The notes below the pieces were generated by a model, which ran no database searches, was not told where the DNA came from, and worked only from the letters and a program-made list of their open reading frames with translations. A stretch of DNA of 64,000 nucleotides, taken from the NCBI GenBank assembly GCA_025175895.1, contig CM046006.1, positions 69,336,288-69,400,287 on the forward strand. The letters are read 5' to 3'. A program made the translations under genes and the position numbers. This stretch comes from Wurfbainia villosa (Eukaryota; Streptophyta; Magnoliopsida; Zingiberales; Zingiberaceae). Below, piece after piece: positions 33,466 through 45,989 of the stretch (the first letter of the stretch is position 1; each line of letters starts with the position of its first letter).

Positions 33466-34948
33466 CATCATGCATTTACCTGGCATTACATCTGATGCAT
33501 AAGTCTTGCTCGCTCATATAAGCTTGTTATTTGTTTATTTAATGTCTAATTCTCCTATCCTAACAATTCTCAAATTTGACTTCATGTGCTAACTACATAA
33601 AATTTTAAACACTTACGCTGCTTATCAAAACCACCCTTTAGCTGTATCTTGTATGATTCTATTTGCTCAATAGTGTTTCTGTAGACATGGAGGTGCTCAC
33701 CTACCTCCTCCTTGAACTTGTTGTGTATGAGCTCCAATCTTTCTTGTTGCTCTGTGACTCAGAAAATAATGAAAAAAGCGAAAATAATTTAAAGAGCTGA
33801 GGAAAAAAGTACAACTGACAAGGACAATTGACAACTGAGGCATCTTGCAAGCTTATATTTACTCAAACTCTAGCTTCAAATGATAGCCTGATCAGGTTAA
33901 CATAGTGAGAAAATACATGAAATTTTATTGAGCAATTTAATAATACACTAGGTGAATTCATTGATCGCAGTGAAGTTGGTACCTCTGAATTTAGACTCTA
34001 AGCATTTTTCTTTAAATTTTCCAGCATTGAGGAACTTCCCACTATTTGACTATCTCCACTATATCCGAAGCAGCACCATTTATGAGCATTAATGTTTAAT
34101 ATAATAAAACTGAATGATGGAACTCTGTAATGCTACAGCTGAGATCGCAAGAGGTGATAACTTATAAATGGTCATGAATAATGCACGTTAGTACCATTAT
34201 CATGTTGTATTTGACAAATCATCATATAAATGACTTCTGAAGAAAGAAACTCAATATATAGCAAGAGTATTCCATAATTATGCTACCACATAACATAAAA
34301 TAAAAATAAAACATCTGTAATTTTCTTGACTTTATTTATAAGTATCTTCATTTAATACTTTTGGAACTGGAAACCCAATCATTAAATACTAAAGCCATAT
34401 GCATCCTACATGATGACATTTTCATTATTGTTATTGATCAATATGATAAATACTTGAAATAGTTATATTCAATCCACCCCTATACATTTAAAGACAAGGC
34501 CAGTTAACATTGATGGTCTCAAAGATAGCAACACAACATTGATGAAAACAAAAAATTATAAAATTAGCTTGACAACAACACAATTGTAAAAAATATGTGC
34601 AAATATTAAGAAAAACAAATAACAAGTAAGCAACACAATGTTGAAATTCTTACAATCTCCTTCAAGGGTTGGTAAATTTGGAGGTGCAGCGACTATCACA
34701 AAGGATCAAACTGACATTTCATGATTGTGTTGTAAAATGATCTGACATATAAAGCAGTATCATTTACCAAACCAGATTTGAAGGCGGTGTGGTAAAACAT
34801 CATCAAATTTATGGGATAAAGAGTATCATTTACAGATAACAGATAATAGATAAAGCATTATCATCTACCAAAACAGAAATAATCGAGTGACAAATAAAAT
34901 AAAGCAATCCCATAAGATATAGCAAATTTATGGGAAAAAAATCTAGTT
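33466..34948 (-). other. CACTA interior between transposase and Ulp1-like gene
   Basis: AT-rich sequence containing one convincing exon (33617-33751) and otherwise no readable protein. It probably includes the transposase 3' end, an intergenic part and introns of the second gene. Confidence 0.5.
33617..33751 (-). pseudogene. CACTA second gene, coiled-coil exon
   Basis: Open 45-codon stretch on the minus strand (RLELIHNKFKEEVGEHLHVY, then RNTIEQIESYKIQLKGG), flanked by a GTCACAG acceptor and a CGTAAGTG donor. The heptad-like pattern suggests a coiled coil. It lies upstream, in transcription order, of the Ulp1-like exons at 17091-16814, separated only by the solo-LTR insertion, so it probably belongs to the same gene. 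No family can be named from this stretch alone. Confidence 0.5.
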
Positions 34949-35149
34949 TCAGTCCAAAGTACAAAGACAAACCAAAACATTAACGTAGGATTTAAAATTA
35001 AATATAATTTCCATACAAAGGTCATCATCAACCCAAGTTTTGTCACAATATTCACGCATGCACGGTGGTTCATTGTCATCTAATCCGTCAACATCCATTA
35101 TTGGAAGCCCTCGGGAAAAACATTGATAGTTGGTTGCAGTTTCTTCCAA
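34949..35149 (-). pseudogene. TNP2 transposase, C-terminal tail
   Basis: Minus-strand continuation of the transposase after the DUF4216-type region, separated from it by the Copia insertion at 35155-44092. It reads CFSRGLPIMDVDGLDDNEPP then CMREYCDKTWVDDD, the acidic tail common to plant CACTA TNP2 proteins. The frame runs on to a stop at 34949, past the usual end. Confidence 0.78.
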
Positions 35150-35154
35150 ATTAT

Positions 35155-36504
35155 TGTTGGTGCAGTGGGCACCAAAGTCGAACCGATATTTTGATTATGG
35201 CAAAAGGCTCAATAGTTAAGAGTATATTTGTTATCTTACGAGCTCAATTAAGTGTGCAGAAATGCTAAAGTTGAGCGGAAGGTCTGCGACACCCGGTGGG
35301 AACCGAGGTGGTCGGGCAACGCCAGAGGGATTTCGGAGGAAGCCGAGGTACTCGGGTGAAGACCGGAAGCGAGGCTACAAGGTAAGCTCGTGTGAAAGCG
35401 AAGCAAGGACGTTAAGCGTAGATCCGACCCAATACCTCCAATGGAAGGTCTAGGTCGAGATCAGCTGGTTAGAACCATCGTACTTTATATTTTAAGCTAA
35501 CTTGTACTGCAGTCCAAAACCCTTTGACCACTGCTCTACTACGCTGGTCTAGTTCCAAATTTCGAAGAGCTCGAATTTCAAGGGCGTGAATTTGGACTTG
35601 ACTCGTGTTTTGGTACAAAGGGTGATGTGGCATCAAGGTGGACATCCAACCCATCACCAAGCTTGGAACCCCAAAATTAGGTGATGTGGCATCAAGGTGG
35701 ACATCCAAACCATCATCAAGTTGGACGCCCAAAATGAGGTGAGTTGGCACAAGATGGTTGGCAAACCACCATCAAGCTTGGACGCCCAAAATGAGGAGAG
35801 TTGGCACAAGATGGTTGGCTCCCATGATGTGGCACAAGTTGGATGGCTCCAAAGTTGGCGTGAAGGCCTCCTTGAGGTGGCACAAGGTGGTTGGATGAGC
35901 ACCTCATCCTTGAGTTGTGGCACAAGGTGGTTGGATGAAGCACCTCATCCTTGAGTTGGCAAAGGATGTGGATGAGCAAGACTTGGGGATAAGAACCTCA
36001 CCTTGGACACTATCTATGTCTAAATTCATAGATCAATATCCATAAATAGACATGTTCACGCCAAGCAAAAAGATAAGAAATCAAGAGCTCTCAACACGCC
36101 GTCGTAACGCCGCTACTACTACTCACATTTGCTACGACGGCGCACGACAACGAAAGCTACATCTTCTACTTATAAGAGTTGTCGGTATATTTATTTAAGT
36201 TCTACTTCTTTAAATTGTCTTTGTGCTTTAATCGTAACAAGGAAAGGGGAGTGTCCTTTGCCTTGATTTCTTTTGTGATCGTTGCTCCTCCAACTTCGAG
36301 GAGGAGTGGTTTTAGTGAATTGCCCTCCGTGCGTGATCAAGGATCACTAGGGCCGTGGATTAGCAATCGAAAGATTGTGAACCACGTAAAATATCTTGTC
36401 TACTTTATATTTCCAGCACTCTCTACTTGCTTTTTACTTATTGCAAAAGTTTTTTTAACGACAGATCGCTATTCACCCCCTCTAGCGACACTTTCGATCC
36501 AACA
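35155..36504 (+). repeat. 5' LTR of SIRE-like Copia
   Basis: 1,350 bp, TGTTGG...CCAACA. It contains repeated TTGGCACAAGATGG-type units (about 35650-35960) encoding nothing, and a likely promoter region near 36050 (CATAAATAG). Compared with the 3' LTR it differs mainly by one- and two-base indels. Confidence 0.87.
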
Positions 36505-36506
36505 AT

Positions 36507-36520
36507 TGGTATCGAGTCGG
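36507..36520 (+). promoter_or_regulatory. Primer-binding site of SIRE-like Copia
   Basis: TGGTATCGAGTCGG two bases after the 5' LTR, a diverged version of the tRNA-Met-type site. Confidence 0.75.
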
Positions 36521-36871
36521 GCGCTAAGATTCGTGAAACCACCAATCTAGCTTTGTTTTCTTTTTTCACAGATTTTTATTTATTTATTTCTGTTTTCGTA
36601 TAATTATTTCACTTGCTTATCTTCTCCTACATATAGAATTGCATTAGAGGCTTTAGGATCCGGATAAGGTTGTCCTTCGGTTAGATCCCTAGTAAGGTTG
36701 ATCCTCCTAACTTCAACGACATTCGCATTTGATTGTTTATTTCTTTTGCAAGTTACATTTTATATATATTTTTTCTTTACTTCTGCACTACTAATCCAAG
36801 ACGAAAGTCTTGGAATATTCTTTCGTGTGTGTTTTGCAAGATTCTTTTGTCGTTCTTCTTCTTGTTTTTAA

Positions 36872-38306
36872 ATGGCCCATCTCGAAGGGTTTAGCATCAC
36901 TTCAACCCCGCTTTTACAATAATGACTTTCGTTATTGGAAGGGTCGGATGGAATGCTTTCTTAAAACCTCGAGATGTGGATCGTAATCAAACCGGTTTCA
37001 CACTTCCTATTAATGAAGATGGTGAATCTTTGGGTTACGATCAATGGTCAAATTCCATGAAAAACAAGTAGAAGCCGATGCCAAGGCAACTCAAATCTTG
37101 CAATGTGGGTTGTCCAAGGAAGAGCTCAACCGCGTCGGCCCTTCATTAGTGCAAAGGACTTATGGACCAAGCTAGTGGAACTACACGAAGGCACCGACAT
37201 TTACACGAAGGTATGTAAAGAGATTTACTTTTAAATAAATTGTATAACTTGAAAATGCAGGAAAACGAGACCGCAACTCAACTACATGCTCGTATCCAAG
37301 ACATCGTCAACCAACTCCATGCCATCGGACAAAAGGTCGAGAATCGCGACCTTATCAGGTATTCTCTTAACTCGTTTCCTAGGACCACCTTGTGGGCATC
37401 CATGGTCGATGCCTACAAGGTCTCCAAGACCTTTCTAAAATTAGGTTAGACAATTGTTTTGAACTTGAATTACATGAGCAAACTAACGTGGTCCAGCCGA
37501 GAAGAGTATTGCGTTAGTTGCAGTTCCAAGAAGAAGAAGCCCGCAAGCCACCCCAAGGAAGAAGATTTGAGTCCGAATCGGAAGTAGACTCCGAAATAGA
37601 ATCCGAACTAGTCAATCTAGTTCGGACGATGATCAAGAGACGAAAACGACCAACAACTCAAGGTAAGCCTAAACCTAATTCAAATACTTCTAATTTTAGA
37701 TGCTATGAGTGCAATGAGTTCGGTCACATCAAGTCCGAGTGCCCAAAGCTAAAGAATAACGCATCAAAGACCAAGAAAGCGCTAAACGCTACTTGGGAGG
37801 AGTTGTCGGAGGAAGAAGACGATATCCAAGCTCTAATGGCCAAGCCGGGAGCACGACTCGAAAAATCAAGAAGAGTCCGAGTCCGAATCGATGAGCTTCC
37901 ATTCAAGACAAGCCACGGATCCGTATCCGGTTCAAAAGAATCATTAAGGGTAAGTCGGTCGTTACTTAATACTTTGTATGGTGCAATTAAATTTTTAAAT
38001 AAGAAACTAGCTAAGTCCGAGTCCAAGGTCGAGACCCTAATTGAGGAGGTTAACCTCCTCAAACATGAGGTCTCCCTAACCTCTTCGACTACTTGTATTC
38101 AAGAGGAGGACTCAACTCAAGTTGAAAAGCTTGAAGTTGAGAACTCGCTTTTGAAAACACAAGTCGAAGACCTTAGGAACACGTTGGAAAGGTTCACTTT
38201 GGGATCCAAGGGACTTGACCTCTTACTTGGATCACAAAGGGCCGTGTACAACAAGGCCGACTCGGGTTTAACTCAAATACAACCAATAAGTCATATATGT
38301 CTATAG
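36872..38306 (+). pseudogene. SIRE-like gag, frameshifted
   Basis: Gag begins at ATG 36872 (MAHLEGF) and is broken at once by several small indels up to about 37240. Readable parts are a gag core (TKLVELHEGT near 37170, then ETATQLHARIQDIVNQLHAI at 37270) and a CCHC zinc knuckle, CYECNEFGHIKSEC, at about 37700-37741. A coiled coil near 37980-38190 and the FTLGSKGLDLLLGSQRAVYN motif follow. It resembles the gag of the element at 3830-9214 throughout, with the knuckle intact here and broken there. Confidence 0.8.
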
Positions 38307-39154
38307 TAAACCAACATAAGAAAAATGTCCAAGCATGGGTCCCTAAGATCACTTTGATTTCAACTTTAGGATCTAACATGTATTGGGTTCCCAAGGACCA
38401 AATTCACTATGTGAATAGACCCACTCGATTCAATGGTCCAGGGGGAGCCAATACAAAATGTATTTTTGTTAAGTCTTAGAAATTGCATGCTTAGTTTTTC
38501 CTTTATTTTTAGAATGGTTAGATAGGACTCATAATCAACTAAAATCCTACGAAAAGATTGAGCCTCGGGGAGCCTCTTTTCAAAAATAACTAGTTAGACC
38601 AAGATGTAGTCTCAAGTAAGTCGAGTTATCAATTTCTTGAAATTAGCTTTGTCTAAGGAAGTGGTCGTTGTTCCGATCAAAGAAGGCCTCTGCCTCGCCA
38701 CGACGACCAAAGCTAATCTCTTGAAAAGATTACTTGATGAGCTTAGACTAAATCGAATCTAACCTAATGTTGGTTAATTTAAATTCATTAAAATTAATCA
38801 AGTAAAATTGAAAGTCATCTCACAATAACACATAGGAATAACATGTTTTGATCATGTAGATATTGGTGAGATGATTTAGGTTTAAAACTTACAAACAACC
38901 CTTTAGTAATTCCAATATCCGATCCAACTACCTTATATGTAGGATCAATGGATGTTGACAAAGGGTTGCTCCCGCACATGACCGGGATCAACTCAAATTT
39001 TCGGTTACGATTCAAACGACAAGGATCGTAGCCTTCGAAATAACGGCAAGCTCAAAATCATCGGATCGGTGATATTGAGCTCAACTCTAACTTTACAATT
39101 CAAAATGTCTTATTAGTAGAAAACTTTCAATATAATTTACTTAGTGTAAGCCAA
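38307..39154 (+). pseudogene. SIRE-like Copia, gag-pol junction and protease region
   Basis: Short readable pieces (AWVPKITLI near 38335, NMYWVPK) of the gag-protease linker, then decayed sequence. No aspartic protease active site could be found in any frame. Confidence 0.5.
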
Positions 39155-39938
39155 TTGTGTGATAACAATTATAAGGTCATATTTCTAGAAAATGAATGCG
39201 TAATCAAGATAAATGCAACATCTAAAATAATACTTAAAGGAACTAGGAATAGCAACATCTACACAATAAATTTACCCAACTCCTCAACCAAGTGTCTTAT
39301 GACACAAAGAAGAGGAATCTTGGTTATGGCACCAAAGACTCGGACACTGCACTCCAAGACTCGTCCACAAGATGAGTCAGAGTGGCTTGGTTATAGGTTT
39401 GCCTAAACTAAACAACTTGGATAATAAAATATGTAATGCTTGTCAACAAGGTAAACAATCTAGGACACAACATCAATTAACTAATCAAGAACGAACCAAA
39501 AGTGTTCTTGAGCTCCTACACATGGATCTATTTGATTCACATGGAGCTAAGTCACTCAATGGTAGTCAATTTTGCTTAGTCATAATTGACGACTATTCTA
39601 GATTTACTTGGGTTAGGTTTATCAAACATAAAAATGATACCCTAGACCAACTAATCAATCTTTGTAGGTTAATCGAAAATCAAAAGAACCTTAAGATTAA
39701 AAGACAAAATGGGTTTACAGATTTCTGTAACCTAAACGGATACCACCATGAGTTTTCATGTCCTAGAACCCCACAACAAAATGGGTTAGTCGAACGGAAA
39801 AATAGAACCCTACAAGAAGCCGTTAGGACAATGTTAAACGAGTATAACCTACCCGATAGATTTTGGGCAGAGGCCGTTAATACGGCTTGCTATGTCCAAA
39901 ATAGGATCCTTATGGTAAAGAGGCACCAAAAGTCCTGA
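39155..39938 (+). pseudogene. SIRE-like integrase
   Basis: Two overlapping frames cover the GAG-pre-integrase remnant and the integrase: CNACQQGKQSRTQH (zinc-binding Cys pair), HMDLFD (first catalytic Asp), DDYSRFTW, then CPRTPQQNGLVERKNRT with the catalytic Glu. The segment between DDYSR and PQQNG is shortened and lacks the usual D..GGE motif. Confidence 0.78.
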
Positions 39939-41882
39939 GATTTATCACGATAAAATACCCGAACATCAAATACTTTAGGTATTTGGATGCAAGGTACATA
40001 TCTTAAACACTAAGGATTACCTAGGAAATTCAAATCCAAAACCTCTCGAACCTTTCTAGGATACTCAACCACCAAAGAGCTTATAGGGTATACAATCACG
40101 ACACTCTTAGAGTCGAAGAAACCATTAATATAGTTTTCGACGAAGGACACGAACCGTTCAATCCTTAACAAAACCAACTAGCAAATCAACTTATAGCAAA
40201 CCCGACTGATCTTGAACTTGAATCTCGTCCCAACCCAAGTCATCCTATCGACCAAGTGATAGATGACCCTAACCCAAGTCATCCTATCAATCAAGTTATA
40301 GGTGATCCAAATTTAGGGTTCGAACTAGAGCTTCATACCAAACATTAGTCAAATCTCGTTAATTTCAAAATCGAACCCAAAACTATTGAACAAGCACTTC
40401 TTGATCCCGATCGATTATTGCTATGCAAGAAGAGCTAGCTCAATTCACTAGAAATGAAGTCCGGGAATTAGTACCACCACCTAAAGAAAAATCAATTATT
40501 GGAACAAGGTGGGTATTTCAAATAAACTTGATGATAAAGGTGAAGTAGTTAGAAATAAAGCTAGGTTAGTCGCAAAGGGTTTAGTCAAGTCGAAGGTTTA
40601 GATTACGATGAGACCTACGCCTGTAGCAAGACTAGAGTCCATCCGAATGTTGTTAGCATATGCGCACATCGAGGTTTTAAATTGTTTCAAATGGATGTCA
40701 AGTCAGCATTTTTGAATGGATACATTAAGGAAGAAGTTTACGCTACCAACCTCCGATTCAAAATCTAGATAAACTGACCATGTCCTTAGACTTAAGAAAG
40801 CCCTATATGGACTCAAACAAGCCCCAAGAGCTTTGTACGAAGGCTTTCGATCTATCTTAAGTCCAAAGGATTCAACCAAGGTTTAGTCGACCCAACCTTA
40901 TTCAGTAAAAACCGTAGGAAAAGAAATCTTTATAGCCCAAATCTATGTAGATGATATAATTTTTGGAACTACTAACTCGATCCTGCTAAACGAATTCATC
41001 TCACTTATGGAAAGTGAATTTGAAATGAATTTAGCAGGAGAGTTAAGTTTCTTCTTAGGTTTACAAATTAAATAAACTAAAGATGGAATATATTTACATC
41101 AACAAAAATACTAAGGACTTAATAAATCGATTTGGAATGCAAGATGCTAAAATAATTAATACACCTATAGCAACTAATGTTAATATAAACGAAGATGTAG
41201 AAGGAAAACCCGTTGACCTAAAATACTATAGGAGCGCAATAGGAAGTCTCTATACTTAACCGCGAGCCGACCCGACATTTTATTCGCGGTAAGTATGTGC
41301 GCAAGGTTACAAACCTGTGCCAAGGAGTCTCACCTAACCCTAGTCAAGCGTATCCTTAGATATCTAAAGGGCACGCTAAACGTAGGTATTTGGTACCCTA
41401 GATCTACCGAGTTTAATCTAATCGGCTACTCCGACTCGACTATGCCATAGTAAACTCGATAGAAAGAGCACGAGTGGTTGTTGTCAAATCCTCGCTCGAG
41501 TCTAGTGAGTTAGTGCGAGGAAGCAAAGATTTGCGTTGCCTTATCTACCACCGAAGCCGAATACGTTGCGATGGGTGAGTGTGTCTCTCAGCTCCTGTGG
41601 ATGAAGCACACTCTCCAAGACTTTAGCTTAATCTTTAACAACATTAAAACCTACATAGATAACATCAGTTCAATTAACTTAACTAAAAATCCAATATGTC
41701 ATTCTAGGACAAAACATATAGAAGTTAAACACCACTTCATTAGGGAACATGTAACTAATGGAACTATACAACTAGAGTATGTTGAGTCCAAATCAAACCT
41801 AGCGGACATCTTCACCAAACCACTACCCGAAGCCGAATTTAGTTTATTAAGACGAAAGTTAGGTATGTGCGTAATAGAGTAG
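39939..41882 (+). pseudogene. SIRE-like RT and RNase H, frameshifted
   Basis: RT remnants in changing frames: a WVF and ARLVAKGF-type stretch at about 40500-40580, a MDVKSAFLNG-type stretch at 40690-40720, and an IYVDDIIFG active-site block at about 40940-40975. The final frame 41571-41882 is intact (MGECVSQLLWMK, then KHIEVKHHFIREHV and LADIFTKPLPE), the usual Copia RNase H C-terminus, ending at TAG. Single-base deletions are the main lesion. Confidence 0.8.
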
Positions 41883-42222
41883 GATTTAAATTTTTCTATA
41901 TATGTACTCTATTTTTGCTTCTTTTTATGAAATTAGCCTAAGTCTTACCTTAGAAATCATATACCTATAGATTTAAGGAGCCAACACATCTCACAACACA
42001 TAGGACTAATGTGTTTGTGTACTTAGCCACGTAGACGGGCGTGAGATGTTAGGACCTTACTCACGGTTCCGTATGTAGATTCAAAGGCATCGATATGAAC
42101 CATGGAGTATAATTATTTAAAATTAATCAACTCCTTCAAGACTTATTGATCATTCTATATCAATCAAGTCCAACCGAGTTGTACATTTTAGATGAACATA
42201 TTTTCAATCTTTTTATTATTTA

Positions 42223-42225
<3 letters not shown>

Positions 42226-42302
<77 letters not shown>
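42226..42302. repeat. AT microsatellite
   Basis: Uninterrupted (TA)n of about 75 bp in the 3' non-coding part of the SIRE-like Copia. Confidence 0.95.
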
Positions 42303-42304
<2 letters not shown>

Positions 42305-42555
42305 GAACTTGCTTGGACTTACAAACCCTAAAATATATTTACAAACTTTTTGAGTAAAGGCAAAAGGGGAGAAAGTCACAAAAGTAACCAAAATTAACCA
42401 AAATTAAAGGGAAGAAAGTAAACAAAATTATTACCTTTTATATTAAGTAATTCCGATTACTTAAGCAACTATTAAGGGGAGTAAAATTATTTTTCAAGAA
42501 CTCACCTTGGTCAAGGGGAGGTTACCTCAAAGGAGAACTTGAAACAATAATATTT

Positions 42556-42663
42556 CTCATTCATATTTAATCATTATGCTAGCTCATTCATATTTAATCA
42601 TTATGCTAGCTCATTCATATTTAATCTTTATGCTAGCTCATTCATGCTTAATTATTATGCTAG
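42556..42663. repeat. 27-bp tandem repeat, four units
   Basis: Units at 42556, 42583, 42610 and 42637, each starting CTCATTCAT and ending ATGCTAG. The first two are identical, the last two diverged. It lies just upstream of the polypurine tract. Confidence 0.92.
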
Positions 42664-42705
42664 CTTAATTTTTCCTTAACTTTTGTGTCGGTTTGCCATG
42701 AATCA

Positions 42706-42718
42706 AAAAGGGGGAGAT
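42706..42718 (+). promoter_or_regulatory. Polypurine tract of SIRE-like Copia
   Basis: AAAAAGGGGGAGAT-type run directly before the 3' LTR. Further purine runs (AAGGGGAG) occur near 42363, 42474 and 42516. Confidence 0.82.
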
Positions 42719-44092
42719 TGTTGGTGCAGTGGGCACCAAAGTCGAACCGGTATTTTGATTATGGCAAAAGGCTCAATAGTTAAGGGTATATTTGTTATCT
42801 TACGAGCTCAATTAAGTGTGCGAAATGCTAAAGTTGGCGGAAGGTCGACACCCGGTGGGAACCGAGGTGGTCGGCAACGCCGCCAGAGGATTCGGAGGAA
42901 GCCGAGGTACTCGGGTGAAGACCGGAGCGAGGCTACAAGGTAAGCTCGTGAAAGCGAAGCAAGGGCGTTAAGCGTAGATCCGACCCAATACCTCCAATGG
43001 AAGGTCTAGGTCGAGATCACCGGTTAGAACTATCGTACTTTATATTTTAAGCTAACTTGTATGCTGCGGTCCAAAACCCTTTGACCCAATCGTCTACTAC
43101 GACCAACTTCTTTGGTCTAGTTCGACCTCGAGAAGAGCTCGAATTTCAAGGGGTGAATTTGGACTTGACTCGTGTTTTGGTACAAAGGGTGATGTGGCAT
43201 CAAGGTGGACATCCAAACCATCACCAAGCTTGGACCCCCAAAATTAGGTGATGTGGCATCAAGGTGGACATCCAAACCATCATCAAGTTGGGCCCAAAAT
43301 GAGGTGAGTTGGCACAAGATGGTTGGCAAACCACCATCAAGCTTGACGCCCAAAATGAGGAGAGTTGGCACAAGATGGTTGGCTCCCATGATGTGGCACA
43401 AGTTGGATGGCTCCAACAAGTTGGCGTGAAGGCCTCCTTGAGGTGGCACAAGGTGGTTGGATGAGCACCTCATCCTTGAGTTGTGGCACAAGGTGGTTGG
43501 ATGAAGCACCTCATCCTTGAGTTGGCGCAAAGGATGTGGATGAGCAAGACTTGGGGGATAAGAACCTCACCTTGGACACTACCTATGTCTAAATTCATAG
43601 ATCAATATCCATAAATAGACATGTTCACGCCAAGCATATAACAAGAATTCATGAGATCTCAACAGGACTTCGTAACGACGCTACTACTACTCACATTTGC
43701 TACGACGAAGTGCCGCCGACAACGAAAGCTACATCTTCTAATTATAAGAGTTGTCGGTATATTTATTTAAGTTCTACTTCTTTAAATTGTCTTTGTGCTT
43801 TAATCGTAACAAGGAAAGGGGGAGTGTCCCTTTGCCTTGATTTCTTTTTGTGATCGTTGCTCCTACTTCCAACGAGGAGGAGTGGTTTTAGTGAATTGCC
43901 CTCCGTACGTGATCAAGGATCACTAGGGCCGTGGATTAGCAATCGAAAGATTGTGAACCACGTAAAAATATCTTGTCTACTTTATATTTCCGCTGTGCAC
44001 TCTCTACTTGCTTTTTACTTATTGCAAAAGTTTTTTTTAACGACACCGTATCGCTATTCACCCCCCCCTCTAGCGACACTTTCGATCCAACA
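42719..44092 (+). repeat. 3' LTR of SIRE-like Copia
   Basis: 1,374 bp, aligned with 35155-36504 along its full length. TSD ATTAT follows. Confidence 0.88.
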
Positions 44093-44097
44093 ATTAT

Positions 44098-45984
44098 CAC
44101 CAATAATATTTTCAAAGTAGTCTCTACTAGGAGTTGCAACTGTAACAGACCATGTGGGATCTTCTGGGTCTTCAAGGTAAAAAACTTGTTTCGCTTGACT
44201 CCCTAAGATGAATGAATCAGATTTGAACCCTATCCTTTTGAGATTTACTAATGTGAAACCATGTTCATCTACTTTAATACCACCATTATTATCAACCCAA
44301 TTACATTTAAACACTGGAATTCGATAGAGATGGTAATCGAGCTCCCATATTTGATCAATAATGCCATAGAATACCATATCTGACACAATTGGATTCCTAT
44401 CCTTTGCGCTAGTAAGTTGCATAATCTTTGCAACTAAGCTTACTCCAGAATTTTGCACTACCCGCACGTCATCATGCTCTTTTGTGTGATAAGTAATCCC
44501 AGCAATTAAATATGCAGAATACTTGAATACTCCCGTGCTAGGTCCATGCGCCAACCACTTTAATTGTTCAGAGATTTGATGTGTCGAATGGTTAATTGCA
44601 TTTACAACCTATAAATTGCAAAATGCAAAAGTTGAATTATATATTAATCTTCATAAATTATAAACTCCAACATTAATTTGCATGTAACTTTCAGTATCAC
44701 GCAACCACGGAATAAAAGTCCGATTGTGCTCATCTTGTAATCACTTTTTTGACTTTGCTTTCTGATGAAATGTTGCCTTCAAATGAGCCATGTGTTTGCT
44801 GTTGAAGATATGATAATGAAATGATTAGATACTAGAATTTAATGTTGCATTTGAAAGTAGCAATGAGTTGGAGAAATTACTCGATATATGGCTCTATCTC
44901 ATCATTATTTTCTAATACGTGACGATGTGCTTGCTCCCACTCCTCATGATTGGTAGAGTGCACTCGATCTCGTGATAAAGGTCTGGTAAACTCCAATTGA
45001 CGATTCCTTGTTGGGATGCCAACAGTGTACACATTAAACAGGTAGTCTGAGCAAAATTCTAGAGCCTCCTCAACAATATAACATTCGGCTATACAACCTT
45101 CGGGTCGATTGCGGTTTTGCACATAACCTTTCAATGTTTTCATGAATATTTCAAATGGGTACATCCATCTATACCAAACTGGTCCACACAATTTAACCTC
45201 ACGTACGAGGTGAACAGTCAAATGGAGCATGACATCAAAAAATGAAGGAGGAAAATATTTTTCAAGTAAGCACAATGTTGTCACAATATCTCTTTGCATA
45301 TCATCTAACTTCGAGACATCTATCACTTTGCTACACAACTTGTTGAAGAAAAAGCACATTCGAGTGATAGTATATCTAACATATTTGGGTAAGACACCAC
45401 GAATGGCAACTGGAAGTAACTGTTGCATCAAAGTGTTACAATCGTGTGATTTCATACCAAAAAGTTGCAATTCCTTCATTGATACAAGGCTTCTAATATT
45501 GGATGAATAACCTGTAGGAACCTTCATTCCCAACAAGGAGCTACAAAATTTCCTTTTCTCATCTTTACTTAATGTATAACACGCCGCTGGCAAAAAAGTT
45601 TTCTTTTTCCCCTCCTTTGGTGCCAATTCCAACCTGACATTCATATCCACAAGGTCTAGGCGTGCTGCTAATCCATCTTTTGTTTTCCCTGGAATGCCAA
45701 GTATGTGCCAACCAGGCTTTTACATATATTTTTCTCGATGTGCATCACATCAAGAACATGTCGGACATGTAGATGCTCCCAATACACAAGTTCGAAGAAT
45801 ATTGATTTCTTCTTCCAATATGGTTGACTACCATCCTCTGATGCTTGAAGTTTTCCGTTCATTTTTCCCCAATGACAATTAATTTTATTAACTATTTTGG
45901 GAATATCATGAACACTCAATGGTCTCGGTGCAATGTTAAAGTCTTGCTTCCCATCAAATGCTTTCTTTTGCCTTCGATAAGGAT
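44098..45984 (-). pseudogene. TNP2 transposase, middle and C-terminal domains
   Basis: Minus-strand segment between the two Copia insertions. From 45984 leftwards it reads the second half of the TNP2 domain (WGKMNGKLQASEDGSQPYWK, HLHVRHVLDVMHIEKNIC), a one-base frame change near 45690, then a DUF4218-type region (HDCNTLMQQLLPVAIRG, then MKTLKGYVQNRNRPEGCIAE), a stop at 44877, a probable intron at about 44610-44680, and a DUF4216-type region (HEHDDVRVVQNSGV-like, VFKCNWVDNNGG, SQAKQVFYLEDP). This is the normal domain order of plant CACTA transposases. The lesions show that it cannot encode full-length protein. Confidence 0.85.
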
Positions 45985-45989
45985 GGTTC

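Larger units (their letters stand above)
35155..44092 (+). mobile_element. SIRE-like Copia element, decayed
   Basis: Plus-strand element of 8,938 bp with TSD ATTAT (35150-35154 and 44093-44097), inserted in the CACTA transposase gene. LTRs are 1,350 and 1,374 bp and end CTCTAGCGACACTTTCGATC CAACA, like the SIRE-type ends of the gag-only Copia. Gag, integrase, RT and RNase H are all recognisable in order but broken by many one-base indels. A 3' region with several purine tracts precedes the 3' LTR. Confidence 0.87.
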
